Source: Halicephalobus mephisto
Lineage: Eukaryota > Nematoda > Chromadorea > Rhabditida > Panagrolaimidae
NCBI GenBank assembly: GCA_009193035.1
Contig: SWDT01000029.1
Coordinates: 1-64,000, forward strand
DNA length: 64,000 bases
Direction: 5' to 3'
Positions 11,601 through 23,745 of the stretch are shown here, piece by piece. Below the pieces are notes generated by a model that was given only the letters and a program-made list of their open reading frames with translations, was not told the DNA's origin and searched no databases. How positions within the stretch are numbered: the first letter of the stretch is position 1; each line of letters opens with the position of its first letter. The position numbers and the translations under genes were made by a program.

Positions 11601-13238
11601 TTCAAATGGATCTAAATCGAAAACAAAAGGCAAAACTCCTTTGTATTCTCGAGAAATAGAATAATTTATGGATTTCCGGAATCCTTTCACCCCAGAATTA
11701 ATCCATCCAAGCGGCTTCAATCTAGGAGAACTCATATGAACAATTTCTTCTTTTCCATCAGTCCGAGTAATATACAGTAAACCACAGCAGTTTCTGCTTA
11801 CTTTAGCAACATCCACGTATTCTGGATTTCTTTCGTTAATGACCTCCAAATATTGGCCTTCTTTGATAAACGTGTAAAGTTGTTTTTTGCAATTCTGTGG
11901 TTTCCTCAACCATTCGATAATCTTTTTCACATTTGGAGCAGTGATGAACCTGAAAAACATAAACTTATTAGAAAAAGGAAAATTTAACCATTAGTTATGA
12001 ATATTTGGCTATATATTAATAGTTTCATATATGAAAATTAACCCCAGATAACAGATTGAGAGCTATATCTTTTGAGTGTTGTAATTTAGAAAGTTCTCGG
12101 TCAATTTAGTGAGAATACAGTTTTAAAAATCGATTGCAAAGTAATATAACATTACGAAATAGTGTAAAACCAAAATTGTATAGTATTTTGAATTCCAAAA
12201 AGTTTTAAAAATTTGTATCAAAATAATTTGATAAAAGTTCATATATGATTTCTATAATATATGAACAAATACGAAATAACCATCATATAGGATCAAACTC
12301 GAAGCTGATTTAGTGTCTAAAAAGTTAAAAATCTACATTATGGTGATTTCGTGAAAAGTTCATATATGACTTCTATAATATTGTTGATATATGAAAACTC
12401 ACCTTGGCCATAGGAATATGTCATCTTCATCTTCGGATGTATCTAGAGCTTGACAGAAATCCGCTCTCCAGCATTCAAATTGAATCGGATCCTCGTTTCC
12501 ATGGACTACCAACAAATAAGGAGTGTTAATCGTCAGAACTTTGTACTTTTTAGAATCCACAGTGACGATCATTCCTGGATAAAAAACGGCTCTCGCGACT
12601 TCCATCGTTGCTACTTGATGATGATGAAATAAATAAGGATATTCCGCTGCTGTGGAGCACGTTCTGTACATGCAATCCTTGAGATCGTCTGGCGGATGGG
12701 AAACCGTATATTTGGTGTTTTTGAAAAATCCTGTTTTTGTAAATTCTTTAGGAAATCGGATTTCTGGTTCGATTTTCTTCAAATGATATTTTCCAGAAAT
12801 TAATTTAGTAAAAGGTGAAAAAACTTCTGCTTCGTCCGGAGGGAGATCTGGTTCTTCGGTTTTCAAAGGTGAGATCAACTTGAAAGATTCGAGCTTCTTG
12901 GATTCTGCCTCTAGTTCTGACTCTTTAGAATGGCCGTTCTCGATGTAGTCCGACTTAGAAGCTTCAGAATCTACCGTAGGGGCGTCGACAGAATACTCTT
13001 CTTCGATATTCTTCACTTCCAAATCCGATTCGTCTTTTATATCGACTTCCAGATTTCTGACATCTTTAATGTCCTCTTGGTGATTATCCGATTCGCTGGT
13101 TCCCTCGTTCGAAGTTAGTACAGTAACGTTTTTGACATCTTCCTCGTGCGGATCTACTTCCATGAGTTCGTCTTTTTTCTCCTCGGTTCCGTTCAGCCCA
13201 TCGACTTCGAACGTGTTTTCCATACATACAGTAGACAT
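8621..13238 (-). CDS. SFMBT-like Polycomb protein: MBT repeats, SLED, SAM
   Basis: Seven exons (13238-12403, 11949-11541, 11499-11280, 11240-10761, 10718-10138, 9629-8859, 8761-8621) close in phase to 1,145 residues. Residues about 1-150 are acidic and disordered. MBT repeats follow; the clearest has YLEVINERNPEYVDVAKV and MSSPRLKPLGWI, with the others more diverged. A SLED domain is recognisable from INKNCFKGPF and YGPGPLEIVLK. An acidic, Pro-rich linker leads to a C-terminal SAM domain split over the last two exons (NPWKWNTAQVSAYLKKARFE ... MDGEEFLRLSSEEFKELGLK). MBT repeats bind methyl-lysine histone tails and the SAM domain mediates oligomerisation of PcG complexes, so a nuclear repressor role is likely. 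Two introns are tiny (39 and 42 bp). A TTTTCAG acceptor lies about 75 bp upstream of the chosen ATG. Confidence 0.88.
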
Positions 13239-15519
13239 ATTCAAGAATCCATAAAAATAGCAAATTGACAGCAAATAATTAATCACTAGATAGATTACAG
13301 TAAACCTGAAAACGGAGTCCGTGATGTTGTCGAACGTCAAACGACGCGGGGAACACTCCTTTCGCCTCGGGACCGGACAACTGACAACCAAGAAACGGTA
13401 GATTTATAAAAAACAAAATCCATAAAAATCGAGATTTATAAAACATCCAAAATAAAAAACTTAAAAAACATTCGAAATTTAAAATAATTAATAATTGTTA
13501 AAATTAAAATTACGAAATAATTGTTTGGAAAATTAATTTCGGATTTTACCAAAATTAAAAAATAATTTTTTCAAGGAAATTACTTCGTTTGAATTTTAAT
13601 GAAATTTGAAATCCACATCGGTCCGAATTTCGGAAAAGTCAAAAAAAAAGAAACATTTGTGACTTCACCGCGCAAACTTTCAACAAAAAAAAACACCAAA
13701 AATCACGTATCCATATCGGATTTTTTAACTTTTTTAAATCATTCAAGTCCCAATCTATTCAAAAAATATAAAAATTTCCATAAAAGTAGATAAACTGTAG
13801 AAAGCTTTACGGTTGACAAAAATCAACAACGAGCATAACCGCTGCTTCCCGTACTGAGACTTTTCGTGTTGAGACCAATGCGGTCAATTACGGTAACGAT
13901 AAAGGGTAGTCGGCGTTGCTCTCTTCCTCAATTTTCTCTTATTTTCTAATTAATTCTATTTTAATTCTATTTTTATTTTTATTTTATTTTTTATTTTATT
14001 TTTTATTTTCTTTATTTCTTCTGATTTTCCTTATTTTCTTGATTTTTTAAAGTTTTTATTTTCATTTTATTTTTTAATTTATTTTGACTTTTCCTTATTT
14101 TCTTGATTTTTAAAAATTTTTATTTTATTTTCTCGATTTTTTCCATTTTTTGAGGGTTTTTAATTTTTTTATGGATTTCTTTTTATAATTTTTAAGTAAA
14201 AATGATAGATAAAAATATAGAAATTTAAATAAATTAGTGTCATTATTTGGATTTTTGGATTGGTTTATGTTTTAATTTTTTATAAATTTTCATTTTTGAT
14301 CGAAAATGAAGATAGGTAAAGTAGTAAGAATTGATATATACTGTGGTTGGCCTTGGACTTTAGATGACTCTGATTTTCACTTTTCTTTAATTATTTTCTA
14401 TAACATTTGCCTCGTTTAATTTTTTAAATAAAAGCGAACGTAAACAAGATAGTGAAAATTAATATAGACTGGTTAGTTTTGAATTCTCTTAAATTACCTT
14501 TTATTTCGACTTTTTAAGTTCTTCATCGAAAGTAGAAAAATAAAATTTAAAAAAACAGATATAAACTAAAGCTAATTTTCAATCTTCTTAGATTACTCTG
14601 TTTCAAGTTTTTCATATTTTTTGTTTTGTTGAAAATTACCAGAATTGTACGATTCAAATGCATTAAAGATAATGATCGAATTTTTTGGACAATTCCATGT
14701 TTAAAAATTAGATTTTTGCGGAATTTTTTCGTTTATTTCATTGAAAAATACGATTGTCGCAGAAAACGACAAGTCTTTCAGGATGAAAATCCCCGAGACG
14801 TTGAGAAGTCGAAGGAAAGGAACGACGAAGCTGAATCATCAAAAGTACCGTTAATTTGTATTGTTCAATTGCCGAAATAAAGCGAGTTAGCAGTCGTACA
14901 GGACGAGTCAATTAAGGAAACTCGTCATATTCCCTTACGACGACGGTATGCGAAACTGAAAATTAAAAATAAAAATTAACAATTTTTTGAATAACTATTT
15001 CGATGTTTTTTGAATTATTTTAATTTTCTATAATATACAAAAATCAAAATTACGTAATTTTAAATTTCAATTTTTCAAATTTCTTCTATTTTTTAAAATT
15101 TAAATAAAAACTAAAAAATTACAATTTGATGTAAATTAAAATTAGTATTTTTTAAAATTAAATTTAATTTCCACTTTTTTAAATAAAAACTAATTTTTCT
15201 TTAAAATCAATATTTAAATATTAAATCTAATTTTTTATTTTTTTTGTCTACAAAAATTAATATTGATTTTAATTTTCTGGATTTTTTCATTTATTCAAAA
15301 ATTCCAATATACAAAATTGTACAAAATCGACAAAGACTAGGGTTAGTACTTGGACCTTCTTATATAACCCCATGTTTCAATACAACTGACAAAAAGTGAA
15401 ATTTCAAAACATTGGTTATAACTAATTACAAACTATCTCAAGGCATCAATAAATCCTGTTGTAGGAAAAATCAGCATTTTAGAAGCATGAGATAATACAA
15501 AAATTAATAAAGCACAATT
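13239..15519. other. Intergenic region upstream of the SFMBT-like gene
   Basis: 13290-13385 is a GC-richer stretch ending in a splice-acceptor-like TTTTCAG and may be 5' untranslated sequence. 13850-13920 holds a copy of the TTTTCGTGTTGAGACCA motif. 13920-14330 is T-rich low complexity (TTTATTTTATTTTT runs). 14740-14950 is a GC-richer patch with an 84-codon plus-strand reading that lacks any recognised domain, so I do not call it a gene. 14960-15350 is AT-rich filler. Confidence 0.5.
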
Positions 15520-18500
15520 TTAATAATCAAAATTTCCAAGTGGTGGAAAATCATCAAAATTATTGAGATCTCCAGGACCACCTGATTCCGTCTTTTTCTC
15601 TCCACTTCCCACAGATCCAATAGATCCACTTCCACTTTCAATACTACTTCCACTGCTAGACGAATTTTTTCTATTTTTTCCTTTACGTTTACTTTGAACC
15701 ATCGTCACTGGAGATGCCTTAATCGGGGTTACTGTAGCTGGAGAACTAGAAATAACACCAGGACCAGTTGATGATTGAGAAATTGTTTTTTTTCTTGGTT
15801 TAGTCGGAGAAACAACAGGCGAACAAGACAACGGAGACTGCGTAACTGGTGATGATGACGTCACAACTGTTGGAGGTGAACGATTAACAGGTGGAGTAGT
15901 TCCCAAAGTAACTGGAGGTTGATTATCACCCTGAAATACATAAAAATTAACAAGAATAACAATACTGTAAAAATTAAAAATAAAAATTTTCAAAAAATGG
16001 TCCTGACGCGAATTTTCAGGATATTTCAGAAATTAAAGTAGCCTAAAATTCCGATTTTACACAATAATAATTTCGTAATCAATCATAAAAATCGAAAATA
16101 TTTTTTACAAATTTTCGAAACTTTCCAAAAACAAAACTAGCCTAAAATTTCAGTTCTGCGTTATTTCGTAATCAATTTTTACAACATTCTCACTACATGG
16201 ATAAAGAACATCCTACACAAGATACACGGGGTACATAACCCTCTATCCACAATTTAGGATTACTTTTCATATATGAACCTGTTAATAAATTTCTAAAAAA
16301 TTACTCTCCTAAAAACAATGGTTTTGTGCAGGAAATTATCTTGGAAATATAAATTTCTATACAAAATTATTCTTGAAATATAATTTCCTATACAAAACTA
16401 CCCCAAAACAATAATTTTCTATATAAAACTACCCTAAAATCATAATTTTCTATATAAAACTATCTTAAAACAATAATTTTCCATACAAAACTACCCTAAA
16501 ACCATAACTTTCTATATAAAACCACTATTCTAAAAATATAATTTTCCATACAAAACTACCCTAAAACCATAATTTTCCATACAAAACTACCCTAAAACCA
16601 TAACTTTCTATATAAAACCACTATTCTAAAACAATAATTTTCCATACAAAATTATTCTAAAACCATAATTTTCCATACAAAATTATTCTAAAACAATAAT
16701 TTTCCATACAAAACTACTCCAAAACCATAATTTTCCATACAAAATTATTCTAAAACAATAATTTTCCATACAAAACTACCCTAAAACCATAATTTTCTAT
16801 ATAAAACTATCTTAAAACTACCCCAAAACCATAACTTTCAAAAAACTCACTGAATATTGTTCAACCACAGGATATATAGGTTTAGGATTTGTTTGAATAA
16901 TCCTTGCTTCCCCCATTTCTCCTATTTCCTCTTCTGCTAACGGTCCAATTCTATATTGTCTTGCAAGCGTACATTCACCTTGTTCTTGTGGTAAAGAATA
17001 ACAAAACAAATATCCATCCGTACTTGCAACTGCTAAATAATCTCTATTACCTATTCTCGGCATTGCACAACAAGTTTTAGTTCCAACAATTGGTAATTTC
17101 GCAGTAGCATATGATTTTTCTCTTAACATTAATTCATTCATTTGTTGTGGAAGATAATTTGTTGCTTGTTGACTAAAGTAATTCATCCATGAACTCAAAC
17201 TTTGATTATTTTCTTCCGTTTTTGATTGTTGATTTTGTTGTTTTTGTTCTTCTGCTTTCGCGAGTGAAAAAACATGGACCGTTTCTGTGTTGCTCGATGA
17301 ACATAAAAATTTCGAATCTTGACTAAATGCCAAAGAATTTATTTGAACACATCTTTTCATTCCTCTTGTGAATTCATATAAACGTTCTCCACTTGGAATT
17401 GAAAATATTCTTATTACAGTACCTTTCACTGATGCCGTTGCTAATTTATTTCCATCTGAATTAAAATGAAGAGCCGCCAGCGGTGCTTCATGAGCTGCAA
17501 TTGTGCAAGTTGCAACAAGTGGATCTGCATCGAAAATATTAACATGTCCATTTGTGGCTGATCCTGGATAAGCAAGATAACAATTGGAATCACTTGAACA
17601 TAAATCAATCAATCCATCTCGATTTGTCGGAGTATCACGAATCATATGAAGCAACTAAAAAATTTAAAATTATTTCTACAAAAATTAAAAAATAATTTTA
17701 TATAAAAATTTAAAATTATTTCTACAAAAATTAAAAAATTATTTTATATAAAAATTCCAAATTATTTCCATAAAAATTAAAAAATTATTTTATATAAAAA
17801 TTCCAAATTATTTTCACAAAAATTAAAAAATTATTTTATCTAAAAATTCCAAATTTTTTAATTTAAAATTATTTCCACAAAAATAAAAAAATCTCGAAAA
17901 CATTTCATTTTTTGAAATATTTAGTTTTTTTTCAGAAAATTACAAAAATTTAAAATTAAAAAAAATTTTAAAAAATTAAAAAATCAAAAAAATTTAAAAA
18001 ATTGAAAAACTAAAAAATTTAAAAAAAAATAAAAATTTTAAAAAATTAAAAAACTTACTCTCATATCCCTGATGTTATGGATGTGGATTGACTCCTCAAG
18101 GCACACAACGACTCTCTTCCTGTTCATTCTCACAGATTTAATAGCACTAGTATAAGAATTGGAACAAATTTCATTTCCCATTTTATAATGATAAACTTGG
18201 AGTTTCCGACTTTGATTCAAGCTCACAAGCGTAATCAAACTGCTTTGAAACAATCTCTCCACAATACATGTTTTTTCCGGCGTAGTGCTTTTATGAGTAG
18301 GTTCCAATCCAGACCCGTTTGTGTGCTCAATATTGCTGATGTTGTACAAATGATATCCGCCTTCGTGACAAACAGCAAGAGAGCTCGAATCTTGATTGAA
18401 GCTTACATAATAAATTTCCTTGTGAGGTTGTTGATTAGAATCCATATCGTTCGTGAAATAAGCTGAAAAAACAAAAAATAAACTTTTTTCATATAAAAAA

Positions 18501-19103
18501 AATAAAAAATAAACTTTTTTCATGTATAAAAAAACAAAAAATCAACTTTTTTCATATAAAAAAAATAAAAAATCAACTTTTTTCATATAAAAAAAATAAA
18601 AAATAAACTTTTTTCATATAAGAAAATAAAAAATAAACTTTTTTCATATAAAAAAATAAAAAATCAATTTTTTTTACATATAAAAAATAAAAAATAAACT
18701 TTTTTCATATAAAAAAACAAAAAATAAAGTTTTCTTATATAAAAAAACAAAAAATAAACTTTTTTCATATAAAAACACCGAAATTAAATGTATTTTTACA
18801 ATAAAAACAAATTTAATTTCTGGATTTTTATATGAAAATACACAAAATTAAATACTTTATATAAAAATCCAAAAAATAACAAATTTTATAAAAATTCAAA
18901 ATTTTTAAACTTCAGTGCTCCTCAAACTTACTGTAGTTCATTTTTGTAGATGATATATAATTATTAAAATTAGAATTTTGCTGAATTATATTATTGGCAG
19001 TTTTCCACAAAACAGATCCCGCATTTTGCAAATGCCCTAAGGCAGTTCCAGCCATTCCAAATCCTACACCATTAGGATCGTTATCACCCGTCAATTGTGA
19101 CAT
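15520..19103 (-). CDS. atg-18: WIPI/ATG18 autophagy beta-propeller
   Basis: Four exons (19103-18932, 18462-18059, 17654-16851, 15930-15520) close to 596 codons plus stop. The WD-type propeller has the WIPI1/WIPI2/ATG18 hallmarks NIRDMR-LLHMIRDTPTN, GHVNIFDADPLVATCTIAAH, SVKGTVIRIFSIPSGERLYE and SSNTETVHVFSLAK. These proteins bind PI3P on forming autophagosomes and recruit the ATG16 complex. The lipid-binding loop, normally FRRG, reads F-T-R-G followed by MKRC: the first arginine is threonine. A Q/N-rich insertion interrupts blade 6, where a membrane-inserting loop normally sits. The last exon adds a 136-residue Ser/Thr/Pro-rich tail, making the protein longer than human WIPI2. A TTTAG acceptor lies 7 bp before the ATG. 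The symbol is by orthology to the nematode ATG18 gene and is an inference. Confidence 0.88.
16310..16830. repeat. Roughly 32-bp tandem repeat in ATG18 intron 3
   Basis: About 15 copies of AAAACCATAATTTTCCATAC followed by AAAACTACCCT, with C/T drift. It fills the 3' part of the intron and stops just before the exon boundary in plus-strand order. Confidence 0.85.
17655..18058. repeat. ATG18 intron 2, AT-rich repeats
   Basis: Four copies of a 60-65 bp unit (AAAAATTAAAAAATTATTTT, ATATAAAAATTCCAAATTAT) are followed by A-rich low complexity. Confidence 0.7.
18470..18785. repeat. Roughly 29-bp tandem repeat in ATG18 intron 1
   Basis: About ten copies of AAAAAATAAACTTTTTTCAT followed by ATAAAAA. 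Confidence 0.85.
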
Positions 19104-20900
19104 ATTTTTTCTAAATTATTTAAAGTCAAAAAAATTACATTTTTTTAAAATTTAATTTTCACACGAACAAACATTACAAAATAACAATTTAAATAATTTT
19201 AAAAAAATTAAAAAATTAACAATTTCAAACTTTTTTTTATTTTAAAACTTTTTTAAATTAATTTTAAAAAAAAGTAATTTTAAACTTTTTTAAATTAATT
19301 TTTTTAAAATAATTTTACAACTTCCTTGAATTAATTTTTAAAAAAAAAGTAATTTTAAACTTTTTTAAATTAATTTTTTTTTAAATAATTTTACAACTTT
19401 TTTAAATTAATTTTTTAAAATAATTTTTTAGCTTTTTTAAATTAATTTTTTTAAAATAATTTTAAAAGTTTCTGTAAAAACTTTTGTTTTATTAGATAAT
19501 AGACAACTAGCGTATTTTAACGAAAATTGATCAATTTCATGATTGCAAAAGGATGATTTTCAAAGACCGCCCTTTGCCCAACAGCTGTTCTCTGATGGTT
19601 GACAAGAGCGGATTCCAGTTAAAATCGCATTTCATAATTTCTATCACTACTTTCACGACTAGAAAAGGCCAATCATTTCAAAGCACCGAAAAACACAATT
19701 TTAAAAACAGATAAATACTGCCTAAAATAAGGTACAATATCAATTTTTTCAAAAATTTATGAATTATGCAATTTTCGACAATATAAAATTTCTTTAAAAT
19801 TATAAAAATATTAAAAAAAGACATCACTAAGAGTTCAGTGAGAAATTTCATTAAAGATATTTAAAAATTTCATTAAAATTTTATAAATCTTGTTAAAAAT
19901 TAAATAATATATGAAATTTTCCAAATTTTTTAATAAATTTAACAATAAAAGTCATTTTAAAAATTCAAAAAAATTTACTAAAATAAAGATTATAAAAATT
20001 CGAAAATATATGAAGTCTACTTTGTACCGTTTACTGCTGTGAAAAATATTACCAGATAACTTTCAGAAATATTCTATTTTTAGAAATCGATATTCTAAAG
20101 ATTCAAAATTTTTCGTCGATTCTGGAAATTAAAAAAAATCGAAAAATTTAGGTAAATCAAAAATATTAATAAAAATCGGAAAATTTAGGTAAATCAAAAA
20201 TATAAGTAAAAACTGAAAAAATTAGTTAAATCAGAAATATGAACAAAAATCGAAAAATTTAGGTAAATTAAAAATATTAATAAAAATCGGAAAATTTAGG
20301 TAAATCAAAAATATGAATAAAAATTGAAAAAATTTAGATAAATCAGAAATATGAACAAAAATCAAAAAATTGATAAACTTGATTCAGCTGACTTATCTGT
20401 TCAAGCAGCCGTTACCTGGCACAAAAAAACAAAACAAATGACAAACATCGAAAAAAAATCGTTCTGCCTATACTAGACTAATATGGCCTAAGGCAATATG
20501 GTGCAATCAATTTTTGGAGGGAAAATGACAATGGATCGTTATCTTTTTCTTCAAAAAAGAATTATTGTATAAAAATTAAAATTTTCGCGAAATTATTTTT
20601 ATTTTTTAGAAAATTTTAAAAATTAAAACCAGAACGAGTCGAATTTTCAGAGAATTATGAAATTAATTTTTTTTTGTGGGAATTTTCGAATTTTAAAAAA
20701 TATAAAAAATTTTCCATGAATTTTTTTAGAGATAAATTTCTAGAAGTTTTGACTTTCAGAAAGAGAGTGAGGACAGAGCGAGCAGATTTCAACACTGAGT
20801 TGCGAAATTCACCATTTTTGCATTCTCGGTTTGCCTACGTAGCAATGCAAAAACTTTTAAAAAGAACCATGTTATTGTAAAAATCAAAAATTCAAAATTT
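19104..20900. other. Intergenic region upstream of ATG18
   Basis: 19130-19480 is A/T low complexity with TTTTTTAAATTAATTTTT repeats. 19500-19700 is a GC-richer patch without an ORF, a candidate promoter region. 20105-20370 holds about six copies of a 35-50 bp unit (AAAAATCGGAAAATTTAGGT AAATCAAAAATAT). 20370-20530 contains a further GC-richer patch. Confidence 0.5.
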
Positions 20901-20919
20901 TTATAAAACAATTTTAACG

Positions 20920-21360
20920 TAAATTTTAGGAAAGCAAAATTTTAGGTAAAAACGAAAAAGCGCGAGTCAATTTCGACAGAGTTGCCAGATTTGCCACTTT
21001 TTCTTACTATCACGCACCTCGCTCGTCTACGCGGGAATTTAAAAATTCAAAATTTTTATAAAACAATTTTAACGTAAATTTTCGAAAAGCAAAATTTTAG
21101 GTAAAAAGAAAAACGAAAAAGCGCGAGTCAATTTCGACAGAGAGTTGCCAGATTTGCCACTTTTTCTTAATATCACGCACCTCGCTCGTCTACGCGGGAA
21201 TTTTAAAATTCAAAATTTTTATAAAACAATTTCAACGTAAATTTTGGGAAAGCAAAATTTTAGGTAAAAACGAAAAAGCGCGAGCCAATTTCGACAGAGA
21301 GTTGCCAGATTTGCCACTTTTTCTTACTATCACGCACCTCGCTCGTCTACGCGGGAATTT
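20920..21360. repeat. Roughly 160-bp tandem repeat with GC-rich half, 3 copies
   Basis: GCGCGAGTCAATTTCGACAG occurs at about 20959, 21121 and 21277 (GAGCC in the third), each followed by GTTGCCAGATTTGCCACTTT, ATCACGCACCTCGCTCGTCT and an AT-rich half. Copies are nearly identical, so the expansion is recent. A diverged relative lies at 20765-20850. Confidence 0.85.
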
Positions 21361-21535
21361 AAAAATTTTAAAAATTATATATCATTTTTTTAAATATTTG
21401 TAACTTTAAAAAATTATATGATATTTTTTAAAATATTTGTAACTTTAAAAAATTATAATATTTTTTAAAATATTTGTAACTTTAAAAAATTATAATATTT
21501 TTTTAAATATTTGTAACTTTAAAAAATGAGGAGCA
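21360..21535. repeat. Roughly 40-bp AT-rich tandem repeat
   Basis: Four copies of AATATTTGTAACTTTAAAAA followed by ATTATA(TGA)TATTTTTT. Confidence 0.8.
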
Positions 21536-21742
21536 CTGAAAAAAATATTCAATATTAAATACAACCTTAAAATAACCGGTCATAATGACTCGGTCGGGTG
21601 ACTTCTACCCGTGATAAAAAACGACCAAAAATTGATATATAATTATTCAAAAAAAAATCAACAAGTGAACCCGACATCCATATCAATTAAATTAAGCGAA
21701 AAAAATTAAACAATGACAACCCTAAAGTACACATTGATAAAA

Positions 21743-23737
21743 CTACTTAATTTTGATCTTTTGGGAATTTTGAAGATTCTTCTGACGTTCGTAGGCATAA
21801 TTGCCCAAGGACATGAGGATTAAGAAATTGAACAACGAAACCGGGATTCCTGAAAATTCACATTGCATCATCTGATGTAATTAGTGTACCGTTTTTTAAA
21901 GTGCAAAGCCGAAATTTGAACTTTTCGTTTCAAGACATTAAAAGTCACTTTTTTTGTAAAAAAAATCGAATATAAATTTATATAAAATAATTTTTTTAAA
22001 TAAAAAATTGTCGATGTTGTCTTAACACGAAAAAGTCAAAATTTGGACTTTTCGTTTCAAGACATTAAAAGTCACTTTTTTTGTAAAAAAAATCGAATAT
22101 AAATTTATATAAAATAATTTTCTTAAATAAAAAATTGTCAATATTGTCTTAACACGAAAAAGTCGAAATTTGAACTGCTAACTTTGATGAAATAGTACCG
22201 AAACCAACAGTAAATTTAAAATGTGCAATATGCTTGCAACATTTAGGCAAGTATATCGAAAATAAAACCTGCAATATGTCCACAATATTTTAGTAGTTCA
22301 GTCGACATCAAAATCAAAGTCGAATTTTTGGACGAAAATTAGCTAAGCGAAAATGCCGGAATATCACAAGCAAAATGCAAATTTTAATTTCGATTTTGTA
22401 ACTTTTATAAATGTAAAAATAAAAGTACTAATAAATTACTGCAAGCAAAGTGCAAATTTTAACTTCGATTTCGTAACTTTTAAAAATGTAAAAATAAAAG
22501 TGCCGATCGAATGTTGCAAGCAAAATGCAAATTTTAACTTCAATTTTGTAACTTTTATAAATGTAAAAATAAAAGTACTAATAAATTACTGCAAGAAAAA
22601 TGCAAATTTTAATTTCGATTTCAATTTCGACCTTGACATAGGTTGTCGATTATTGCGAAAATTGTATGTTGATGGTTTTAGAGTTTAGAATTAGTTTTAA
22701 AAAACTTACTTCCTTGTTCGTTGTATCCTGAAAATACCCACGGCCAAATTAACATGAATCCAAACGGCCAGACGAGGTTTCCATCGACGGTAGCGATGAC
22801 CATATCTCTTGCGAAATAAGAAAAAAGAAAAGCCATCAGAGCCACTATGACCCGACAGACCAAAGCCAGTTTTATCGATTTATAAATATTTTTGTTTTTT
22901 TCTTTCAAAGCTAAAAATGATTTTTCATATATTAATTTCAGTTAAATTTTTACCTAAAGCATCAAATTCGTCTTGTTTTTTTAGGATTACTCTTCTTTTT
23001 CTATGGTAATTTGCAAATTCGTCCATTTCTGATATTTTCGACAATTCGGATTTCAGCACATTCAACTCGGCCAGTCTTGCCTCCAATTCTTGTTCTTCTG
23101 GAGTTTTTTTGTAGAAGAAATTGATTATCTGCAAAATTAATGTATGAAATGAAAAACTTATACATGGAAAGTGAAATTTGTATATAAAAGATGGAATTTA
23201 CATGTAAAAAATGAAATTCATATATGAATTATACAATTTACTTATGAAAAATGAAATTTATATATGAATTATGAAATTTATATATAAAAGATGGAATTTA
23301 CGTGTAAAAAGTAAATTCATATATTAATTATATAATTTACTTATGAAAAATGAAATTCATATATGAATTATGGAATTTGTATATAAATTATAAAATTTTT
23401 ATGTAAAAGATGGAATTTAGATGTAAAAAACGAAATTCATATATTAATTATACAATTTACTTATGAAAAATGAAATTCATATATTAATTATATAATTCGT
23501 ATATAAACAATGAAGTTTGTATGTGGAGTTTTAAAATTTACATGTCAATTATGAAATTAAAATAAAACAAACCTTTTTTATGTCGAAGTCGACCAACTGA
23601 GTAGAAATACAAAAGGCAAAAAATCCCAAAAATGTACAAACTACCTTAATTATCATCCAATTCAGTTTTACGAAGATCGAAACCGCTTCGGGGGTCAAGA
23701 AAGGCGAAAGCAAGTTGTCTTCTGCACTTTTGGACAT
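21743..23737 (-). CDS. GET1/WRB-like tail-anchored protein insertion receptor
   Basis: Four exons (23737-23573, 23128-22954, 22910-22710, 21849-21743) close to 215 residues. The order matches the GET1/WRB (CHD5) family of the ER membrane: an N-terminal membrane span (LNWMIIKVVCTFLGFFAFCI), then a cytosolic coiled coil with EEQELEARLAELNVLKSELS and the family-type DEFANYHRKRRVILKKQDEF, then two further spans in the C-terminal half. GET1 with its partner CAML/GET2 receives the TRC40/GET3 ATPase carrying tail-anchored proteins; the coiled coil is the docking site. The length (215) is a little above human WRB (174). A TTTTTTCAG acceptor abuts the ATG, consistent with a trans-spliced downstream gene 544 bp behind NDOR1. 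Confidence 0.78.
21900..22170. repeat. Roughly 123-bp tandem repeat in GET1 intron 3
   Basis: Two full copies and a partial one of a unit containing GAACTTTTCGTTTCAAGACA, AAAAAATCGAATATAAATTT and TTGTCTTAACACGAAAAAGT. It carries two versions of the dispersed CGT..GAC motif. Confidence 0.8.
22345..22640. repeat. 75-bp tandem repeat in GET1 intron 3
   Basis: Four copies at exact 75-bp spacing (ATGCAAATTTTAA near 22374, 22450, 22525, 22600). Because 75 is a multiple of three, the plus strand stays open for 111 codons as a 25-residue repeat (core NFDFVTFINVKIKV). It is antisense to GET1 and inside its intron, so I treat it as a repeat, not a gene. Confidence 0.85.
23150..23560. repeat. GET1 intron 1: ATATATGAATT repeats
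   Basis: Roughly nine copies of a 30-65 bp unit with AAAATGAAATTCATATATGA, ATTATACAATTTACTTATG and GTAAAAGATGGAATTTA. The palindrome TTCATATATGAA is part of it. Confidence 0.75.
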
Positions 23738-23745
23738 CTGAAAAA
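23738..23745 (-). promoter_or_regulatory. Probable trans-splice acceptor of GET1
   Basis: ATTTTTTCAG/ATG: the acceptor AG is immediately followed by the start codon. Confidence 0.55.

Noticed and set aside
13599..13793. 64-codon plus-strand reading upstream of the SFMBT-like gene
   Set aside because: Low-complexity Lys/Asn/Ser content typical of A-rich DNA; no signal or domain.
20395..20520. Possible snRNA or SL RNA: CCGTTACCTGGCAC and a later AATTTTTGG Sm-like site
   Set aside because: The rest does not match U1, U4, U5 or a spliced-leader RNA, and AATTTTTGG is common by chance in this AT-rich DNA.
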